This document shows positions 57,146 to 64,000 of a stretch of DNA of 64,000 nt, in pieces. Position 1 is the stretch's first letter. The number at the start of each line of letters is the position of its first letter. Made by a program: the position numbers and the translations under genes. Under the pieces are notes generated by a model. It saw only the letters and a list, made by a program, of their open reading frames with translations, had not been told where the DNA came from and ran no database searches. This DNA is from Nyssa sinensis (taxonomy: Eukaryota > Streptophyta > Magnoliopsida > Cornales > Nyssaceae). The stretch is from assembly GCA_008638375.1 (NCBI GenBank), contig CM018052.1, positions 22,135,571 through 22,199,570 of the forward strand. The letters are read 5' to 3'.

Positions 57146-57578
57146 TGATGGAAATATATATAAAAATCGGGTGTGAACCCGGTTACCTCTTACAATCAGG
57201 TTCGCGGAAGCGGAAGATCTTTACTTGCGTTATGACTTTCTAATGACCACTAGATCCCCACGGATGGAACTCTCTCGTCAATAGAATGGCCACAATATGA
57301 GTCTTTTATGTCTTTTCACAATCCAAATCCAGAGGCGTAGATGGTAGCCTCTAAAGAATCTCAGAGAGAACTTGGGAGCTAGAAGAGTTTCACGATAACC
57401 AAAAAATTTTTTCCACACTTATCTCGCAACCAAAACACAAGATAAATAGTTGCGTTGGTTCAAATTCAAATCTAACTAGATTATGATAAGAGTTTTAATC
57501 TTACCACAACTCTCATTCAAAGTTTGTGGATGCCCTAGTGGCTATGGGTTCGAGTCCAACCCGACCCAATATCCAACA
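57146..57578 (-). repeat. Copia-3 5' LTR
   Basis: 433 bp; on the + strand from TGATGGAAATATATATAAAA to CCCAATATCCAACA, so the - strand reading starts with canonical TGTTGG. Followed by the CATTG duplicate (57579-57583). Confidence 0.93.
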
Positions 57579-57583
57579 CATTG

Positions 57584-59165
57584 AAACACCTTTGATGAAA
57601 CCGTGGTCCTTTGCCCTTTTGAAGAGGATATTAGGCCTTTAGCCACTATATTGAAGTCGATGGGAGATAAGGGATCTCCTTGGCTTAAACCCTTTTCCAT
57701 GTCTTATTCGGAAGATGGAGATACATTTACCAAAACTGAAACTTTTGCCGAGGTTATGGATTCTTTTATCCAACCGATCCATCTGGAACCAAAACCAAAT
57801 TTCCTCAACATTTGAAGAAGAAAATACCAGTTAACACTATCGAATGCTTTCTTAAAATCCAGTTTTAACAAGACCTTTTTTTGTTGCATTTTTTCCACCT
57901 AAGATATTCTACTACTTCACTTGGAATTAGGACCCCATCTAAGATATTCCTTCTTTCTAAAAATGCGGACTGGTTTACATCTATTATGGAAGGCAAGACT
58001 TTTTTTAATCTAGAGGATAACACTTTAGCTAAGATTTTATAGATACACCCAATCAAACTAATAGATCTATACTCCCCCAGGCTGGAAGGATTCATTTTTT
58101 TGGGAATAAGAGCAATAAATTATGAGTTAATTCATCTAGCTAACTTTACATTAGCATGAAATTATTTCAGAAATTGCATTACTTCATCCTTGATTATCTT
58201 CTAACATTTTTTTTACCCAAAGAATGTTAAAACCATCTAGACCTAGGGCTTTGTTCTCATCTCAACATTTGATAGTATTCCATTCCAAAGTTCATCAACA
58301 GATAATTTAGCTTCAGGTGAGAGAGATGATTGATGGTCGAGAATAGAAATAAAAGGGCCTAGATGCTTGGGTCTTACCTTCCACTCATTAGAAGGAAAAA
58401 AACTTTGGAAGTGATTCATAGTCTCAAGTTTAACTTTTGTAAGATCTGTGAATAATTGGCCATTGATAGAAATAAAATCAATCATATTCTGCCTTTGTCT
58501 CCCTTTCGCTATTAGATGAAAGTATTTGGTATTATGATCACCTTTAGCAGCCTAATCAATCCTGGATTTTTGGAGCCATATCCATTCCAACCTCTTGCTG
58601 AGTTTTCAGACTTCCAGATTGAGCTCCTTAAGATTCTTTGATCCTGCACGATCTAGAGTTTTTGATACGGCAGAGATATCCAGGATATGAACCTGATCTT
58701 CAGCTCTCTTGAGATTTTCAACCACGTTACCAAACTCAGTGAGATTCCAGTTCTTAAGAGATAATTTAAGACCTTGAATCTTTTTAACCAATCTGAAACC
58801 AGCCCAACCATGTGAAGAAAAAATTGACCAAAAATTATCAACCAGATGAAAAACATTTGGATGAAAGGTCCAAAATTTTATGAATCTAAATGGACGAGGG
58901 CCCTAATCTCTAAAGTCTTCCATTAAAATAATCAGGCAATGATCAAAAATAGAATGAGGCAGACCCCATAATTTAAAATTAAACAATTCCAACCATTCAG
59001 AATGAAGAAGGAACTGACCAAGTCTGCTCCATTTGTTTTCCTCGTCCGACTTACACCAGGTGAACTTTCTTCCTATCATTGGAATATCATAAAATCCCAT
59101 TTGGTTAATGAATTCATTAAAATCCTGCATCCCCCTATCCCTTATTGAGCAGCCTTTTTTCTGGC
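57584..59165 (-). mobile_element. LINE, 5' piece (endonuclease remnant and RT fingers/palm)
   Basis: On the - strand: the end of the AP-type endonuclease MGFYDIPMIGRKFTWCKSDE, SRLGQFLLHSEWLELF and DHCLIILMEDFRD (His of the SDH motif kept, Ser lost) at 59110-58905. A linker follows, then RT: YRSISLIGCIYKILAKVLSS, QSAFLERRNILDGVLIPSEV, KVLLKLDFKKAFDSVNWYFL (first catalytic Asp) and LSQGDPLSP-like sequence near 57640. The element is 5'-truncated near 59165, so the first half of the endonuclease and ORF1 are missing. About 3.6 kb of LINE remains in all. No convincing target duplication was found. Confidence 0.9.
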
Positions 59166-59673
59166 ACAGTTTTTTAACTTTTAAACATAAGGTAAATGAG
59201 ATGCACATGCATTTATTTAGTAGATCTCACTACCTTATGTTAAGAAAGTAAGAAAAAAAGGGTGAGAAAATCCATTATATATGTTTAATATTTTTTATTT
59301 ACAAATAATGTTAAACGTTACACATTTTCTCTAATCATTTTCTTAATTTTAGACATAAGGTGATGAAATCCACGTGCATTTATCATAGTAAGTTCCACCA
59401 CCTTTTGTATTTAACTGTAAAAGGTGAGATGAAAAAATCCATTATGTTTAAAAATTTCCTCTTTCACTACTCTCATTTGGACTATCTCTTAATACTAAAA
59501 ATTATTTTCTATTTAACTAGTTCACATGCAATGAATGAATTAGAGTTGTTGATACTTGAAATTTTCAAATTACTTTTCCACCAACACTCAGGGGCATAGG
59601 CACATACACGCATACAATTGGAACTTATATCACACCACATGCAGATACTAATGACTTTCCATCGTCTTTATAG
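59166..59673. repeat. Native intron 2 remnant with a 168-bp imperfect tandem duplication
   Basis: 'acataaggt' at 59185 and again at 59353 start two copies containing 'gtgcattta', 'tgagaaaatccatta' and 'tttaa..ttt' blocks. Each copy also has an internal inverted repeat (ACATAAGGTA facing TACCTTATGT across about 40 bp in copy 1), so it can fold as a hairpin. It could be a duplicated MITE, but no terminal duplication was identified. Exon 3 follows at 59674. Confidence 0.6.
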
Positions 59674-59919
59674 GGCATTCGAATGAGCTTAGATTTGTAG
59701 TTAATGAACCACAAAACCACAGTCCTAATTATTGTAAAAATATAAGGAAATAATGATTCAGCTACAAAGTACCTTAGCAAGTGCTTATATTTAGTTGGAT
59801 TGGGCAGTAACGATTACCTTAACAATTACTTCTTGCCCGTTTTATACCCAATGAGCCACAAATACAACCTAGAACATTATGCCCAAGTTCTTATTGAACA
59901 ATACTATAAGCAAATAATG
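59674..59919 (+). pseudogene. GDSL lipase exon 3 with two nonsense codons
   Basis: Acceptor TTTATAG^GGC at 59673/59674. The frame gives GIRMSLDL*LMNHKTTV, a second stop (TAA, 59743-59745), then GNNDSATKYLSKCLYLVGLG and SNDYLNNYFLP, the GxND block that supplies the oxyanion Asn. It ends in LIEQYYKQIM at donor ATG^GTTAGT. Length is 246 bp, phase 0 on both sides. Both stops are single-base changes from codons expected at these sites (a Gln-type and a Leu codon), with no shift of frame. Confidence 0.88.
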
Positions 59920-60466
59920 GTTAGTAGAATAATTCTCTCGGACAATACATGTTTTCAAACTAGTTATAGGAGAAACCTCGTTTTACTCAGGTACGTTTCA
60001 TAACCTAAATTTGTCATGTATGTAATCACATGACTATTTATTTTTAATTAAAAAAATTAAAACTTAGTAATATAAAAAAACTAGATATGTATTTCATAAG
60101 CAACTTCCTCTTACCCGGCGAGGTAAATGTCATAATCTAATTTATCACATATACAATCACGTGAATATCATGTGATTAAGATACGTACCCAAATATGAAG
60201 AGGTTTTCGCTACCTAAGTATTCTTCAATTTCTTTTAGTGGTTTCATGCCTTTAATATAAGAAAAGTTATTCCATGGGTCAAATACACAAATGTGACATC
60301 CTCTAAGATTTCATCATTTCGTTGGACCCAAGTAAAGTGGGTCCATTCTACGAAAAAAATTTTAAAAGTAGCAAAATGTGTATTGGAGTCATGGAATAAC
60401 TTCTTGTAATATTAGGATTGTAGTAAAACTTATTGAGATTGCTTTTATGCTTTTTGTGGTTACTAG

Positions 60467-60713
60467 ACTTTGTACAACTATGGACCAAGGAAGGTAACAC
60501 TATTTGGACTAGGTCCGATAAGCTATATACCATATCAAGTTGCCAAGTATGACACAAATAGTTCTTCATGTGTGGAGAAAATCAACAGTGTGGTTCGAGT
60601 TTTTAACAGCAAGCTTATAGGAATTGTGGATGGCCTCAACAAAAATCTTACTGATGCAAAGTTCATCTATGTGAACATTTATGACATGTTAACTGCAGCC
60701 AATTCATATTTAG
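60467..60713 (+). pseudogene. GDSL lipase exon 4 (open)
   Basis: Acceptor ACTAG^ACT. The exon encodes TLYNYGPRKVTLFGLGPI, then SCVEKINSVVRVFNSKL and DAKFIYVNIYDML, ending in ANSYLG at donor TTTAG^GTATAA (phase 1). This is the conserved block III region (YNYGARK...FGIG) followed by the helical segment typical of plant GDSL lipases. No stop codon is present. The next exon, expected to carry the catalytic Asp and His, is not found before the window ends; a decayed gypsy element occupies the start of intron 4. Confidence 0.9.
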
Positions 60714-60774
60714 GTATAAAAGCTCAACTTTTGATGTACTTTGACTTGGAATGGGACTTATAAGTTCATATTGC

Positions 60775-63700
60775 TCTAAGAACTCATTAGCCACATGTTC
60801 AATATTAGTCCCTTTCACTTGAAGAGAACTCAATCTTGAGTTGTAATCTAAATAGAGAGGTACTTCTGCATAGCACTCATAAAGATTAGCAATATTAAAA
60901 GTCAATGAAATATTTATGTCTTTTCAAAAATAAAAAAAACTAAGCATTGTCATATATTTGTGCGTCAATCTTGTGTGGCCCTTGTTTCTTTGGCTTTAAC
61001 TTGTTGTAACCTCCAACTAGAAACCTTTTTTTATGTAAGAAGATTATAATAAAATCTCCTTCCTTGAACACTTTGGCTTTCCTATTCTTATCTGTAGCTT
61101 TCTTGTACTTGGCATTAGTCTTTTTCAATTTCTATTTCACTTCAACTTGCACTAATTGAGCTTATTCTGTCATTTTCTACTGCACAACACTCACACCAAG
61201 CCCCTTAGGCAATCAAACCAAATCAATTGCACGCATTGATAAGGTAATATAAATAACTACAAAAGGTGACTTTGTTATGACACTGTGAATAGCATTATTG
61301 TATGCAAACTCAGCTTTTGGCAAGGCATGATCCCACTACTTGGGTCTATCTTCACAAATACTACGGACTGTATTTCCTAATGTCCTGTTTGTCACATCGG
61401 TTTGTCCATCACTTTGAGGATGTGATATATTATTGTGCTTCAAGAAAGTATTAAACATCTACCACAAAGTAAACCCAAAATGGCTAAGGAATTTTGTTTC
61501 TTAACCAAAATTAATACATTGTGGAACTCCGTTAAGTTTAACAATTTATTAAAAGAACAACTATGCTATGTGGGAAGCTTCAAAGTCTTTCGACATTTAA
61601 TAAAATATATCATCTTGGAAAATCTGTCAACAAACATAAAAGCATAATCTACCCCTTATTGTATGCAAGGTTTCCATAGCCAAATCTTCTCAAACATAAT
61701 TAGGAACCGGTAAAGGAGTATAAAGACCAGTGTTTTGTGACTGGCCTTTAGATACTTGGAAAGTTTAGCACTTTTGAACTAAATTGCCAATGCCCTTTTT
61801 CACTTAAAGAAATAAATAACGCTCATCCACGCTTGCCACCATTTTGTCTCTACCCATGTGGCCACTCAATCCACTTACATGTAGATCACGAATTAGCTTC
61901 TCTCATAATAATGTTTGAGGAATGCACAAGGGGTTGCCTTTAAATAAGTATCTCTCATGTACATAGAAATTTGCAACAACTTAATACTCCTTGCACTTTG
62001 CTCAAATCTCCTTGAAATCTATATTTCCTTCATATAGCTTCTTCAAAAACTCGAATCCCATAACCTCCCGAGCTAATTTCATAAGAAAATTAGCTCTTCC
62101 ACTCAAAGCATCTCCAACTCGATTCAAGCTATTAGATTTGTGTTTGATGAGAAAAAGGAACTTTTAAAGGAAAATGGACTATCTCAAAAGCATCTTGTTC
62201 AAGGATTTTTGGTTTTTGATGAACTTTAAAGCATGGTGATCTATGTAAAGCATAAACGCTCATTGCACAAGTTAATGTTTCTAATGTTTTAAAGCTCAAA
62301 GAACTGCATAGAACTTTTGCTCATAAGTATTCCACTCCACTTTTGGTGAGTCTTATTTAGCTTCTCGACAAAGAAGGCCACCGGTCACTTCTCATGGGAC
62401 AAGATTACCCCAATCATAATTCCACTAGCATCACACTCCACCTCAAAGATCTTCTCAAAGCTAGGCAAGGCCAAAACTATAGCAGTGCACAATTATTTTT
62501 AATTAAAGTAAAGCTCTTTTCTGCCTCTTTACCCCAATTTAACTTCTCTTTCTTAAAACATTCTATCATTGGCATTGTAATCATACTGAAGTTGTGAATG
62601 AATCTACGATAGAACGTATCCAAGCCATGAAAGCTTTGAAAATTGAAAATTATTTTTAGTGGGTGCCAATCTCGAATAACATGTACGTTATCCTCATCCA
62701 CATGAATTTCATCTGCACTAACGACATTAACCAAAGACAATAAACTATTAGTCATAAAACTATAATTATAAATATTAATGTAAAATTTATTATCTAAGAT
62801 TGTTTGGATTTTCCTATATGATTAAGCTCCTTCTCCTCAAATTTGCTGTAACTAAAAATACAATCAAAGTAGACAACAACAAACTTCTCCACAAAGGCCT
62901 CAAAGTTTGGTTTACGTGACATAAACTACTAGGTGTATTTATCAAACCAAAAGGCATCACTAACCACTCATACAAGCTATCATTTGTCTTAAATGCAATC
63001 TTCTATTCATTACCAGGCCTAATTAGAATATAATGATAACCACTACGATAGTCAATCTTAGTGGAATAGAAAATCTCTACTTGATGGTGATTTTTTTAAT
63101 GGCTCGACAATCTATACACATATACTAACTACCATTCTTCTTTGGCATTAACAAGGTTAAAACTACACAAGGAATCATACTCTCTCGAATGAACCCCTTT
63201 TCTAGCAAGTCTTTTATCTTTTATCTCAAAACATCATTCTCTTTAGGACTCATTCTGTAATGAGACCGATTTGAAAGGCTCGCACCAAACACTAGATCAA
63301 TATGGTGCTGAAAATCCCTCATTAGAGATAAAAACTGGGTAGATCTTCAGAAACCAACTCATGAAACTCTTTTAACAATGACTATAATTTTTCTATCATA
63401 ACCATTGTTGTGTGTTTGTTTTTGGATCGTCTAGCACCAACGTTTTAACCACCAATTAAAGCATAAAACTCTTGCATCTCTATGATCTCATTCACGAATT
63501 CTACTTCAGACCTGGCCAAAAATAATATAGACTGCCCTTCCACTTTAGGGAAGCTGCTAGTCACAAAATCAGATTTTAAATAGGTCATTACAATCTTGTG
63601 TGCTCTCCATGTGAAGATATAAATATTATATTTCCCTTTGTAAGTAATACCAACATCATATTGCTATGATCTCCCTAACAACACATGACTAGTATCCATA

Positions 63701-64000
63701 TCAGCCACTTCACAAATTATTTAATTATGATAATGTTAACCAATTGAAATAAGAATACATTTTTTTTAACGTTACCTTCACCGTCGATTCGTTCTTAATT
63801 TGGCTAATGGCATAAAGAGAATGAAGCTTTTCTATAGGTGGCTTCATGAGATACACCAACTTCTTAGCCATAAAATTCTCATAGCTTCTTCTATCAACAA
63901 TTAAATTGTTGACCTTTCGATTGTGGCATTGGCTTGTGTCTAATTGCTTTGGCATGTACAACAGTCGTTGCACCACATAGTTGACTCACGCTCTATCCTC
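60775..64000 (-). mobile_element. Decayed Ty3/gypsy chromovirus-like element in GDSL intron 4 (partial)
   Basis: On the - strand, from the window end leftward. Protease-like region 63976-63725: NNLIVDRRSYENFMAKKLV, where Asp-Arg-Arg stands in for Asp-Ser-Gly. RT pieces follow (about 63300-62800). The RT/RNase H connection is at 62755-62480: [20 protein letters not shown] and [20 protein letters not shown]. Remnants of RNase H and integrase core lie at 62400-61200. The integrase C-terminus is at 61128-60940 (VFKEGDFIIIFLHKKRFLV, YNKLKPKKQGPHKI) and continues to TFNIANLYECY at 60900. Integrase after RT shows Ty3/gypsy; similarity is closest to CRM/Reina-type chromoviruses from memory. Stops and shifts are frequent, no LTR is visible on the left, and the right end is outside the window. 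Confidence 0.85.

Larger units (their letters stand above)
42456..57578 (-). mobile_element. Copia-3: Ty1/copia element in the LINE, split by D1
   Basis: LTRs at 42456-42887 (3' LTR) and 57146-57578 (5' LTR); duplication CATTG at 42451-42455 and 57579-57583; initiator-tRNA primer site beside the right LTR. Order on the - strand: gag, protease, integrase, RT, RNase H. It is interrupted in RT by D1 (45373-52710); without it the element is about 7.8 kb. By eye the LTRs differ at about 45 of 432 positions (~90% identity), so this is among the older insertions. Stops occur in all domains. Confidence 0.93.
4957..60713 (+). pseudogene. GDSL esterase/lipase gene split over 55.8 kb, probably disabled
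   Basis: This is a plant GDSL/SGNH-hydrolase family gene; members are secreted serine esterases acting on lipid or cutin-type esters. Four exons can be placed: 4957-5197, 24699-24823, 59674-59919 and 60467-60713. They code for about 286 residues of an expected ~365, and the last exon (the Asp-x-x-His block) is not in the window. Exon junctions have GT..AG borders and matching phases (1, 0, 0, 1). The signal-peptide-like N-terminus, the FGDSLLDNGNNN block with the catalytic Ser, and the GSNDYLNNY block are intact. However, TAG at 24815-24817, TAG at 59698-59700 and TAA at 59743-59745 interrupt the frame without any frameshift. Intron 1 (19.5 kb) holds Copia-1 plus the Tat gypsy; intron 2 (34.9 kb) holds the LINE and everything nested in it. 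Excluding these, native introns are about 0.4-0.55 kb. Family identity is near certain; pseudogene status rests on the three stops. Confidence 0.9.

Overview
The window is plant nuclear DNA, most likely from a eudicot with a repeat-rich genome. The evidence is a GDSL-lipase gene with GT..AG introns, Ty1/copia and Ty3/gypsy elements primed by plant-type tRNA sites, a plant L1-type LINE, and many AT, GA and CT microsatellites. I see no bacterial, organellar or viral genes.

The backbone is one host gene, a GDSL-type esterase/lipase on the + strand. Exons 1-4 lie at 4957-5197, 24699-24823, 59674-59919 and 60467-60713; exon 5 is beyond the window. These 859 coding bases are spread over about 55.8 kb because introns 1 and 2 were inflated by nested transposon insertions. 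The splice sites and phases still fit, but exon 2 carries one in-frame stop and exon 3 carries two, so the gene is most likely a pseudogene.

Layout. 123-3787: a 3.7-kb solo-LTR-like element upstream of the gene. 3793-4956: host upstream sequence and CT-rich leader. Intron 1 holds Copia-1 (5518-24603, +), into whose leader a 12.2-kb Tat-type Ty3/gypsy element has jumped (7037-19279, +). That gypsy carries a second RNase H, a 63-bp tandem array behind integrase, and a spliced antisense gene with its own TATA box. Intron 2 holds a 5'-truncated LINE on the - strand, now in three pieces. The LINE was hit by Copia-2 (26311-41891, -) and Copia-3 (42456-57578, -). Copia-2 contains a solo-LTR-like element (27516-30816) and another (32464-39662) that has a third nested inside it (33293-37247). 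Copia-3 contains one (45373-52710) with another nested inside (48328-51758). Beyond exon 4, intron 4 begins and runs into a decayed - strand Ty3/gypsy chromovirus-like element (about 60775 to the window end).

Nearly every insertion could be delimited to the base by TG..CA ends and 5-bp target-site duplications: CAACA, TCAAA, ATATA, CCTGG, GGGAT, AGATT, TGAGG, CATTG, CTTCT, and one decayed ATGCG/ACGCA. Removing them restores the reading frame of the host element at several junctions. The nesting order therefore gives a relative chronology, and LTR-LTR divergence agrees where it can be tested. All pol genes carry several stops or frameshifts, so none of the elements looks autonomous now. Percent identities and repeat counts are by-eye estimates.
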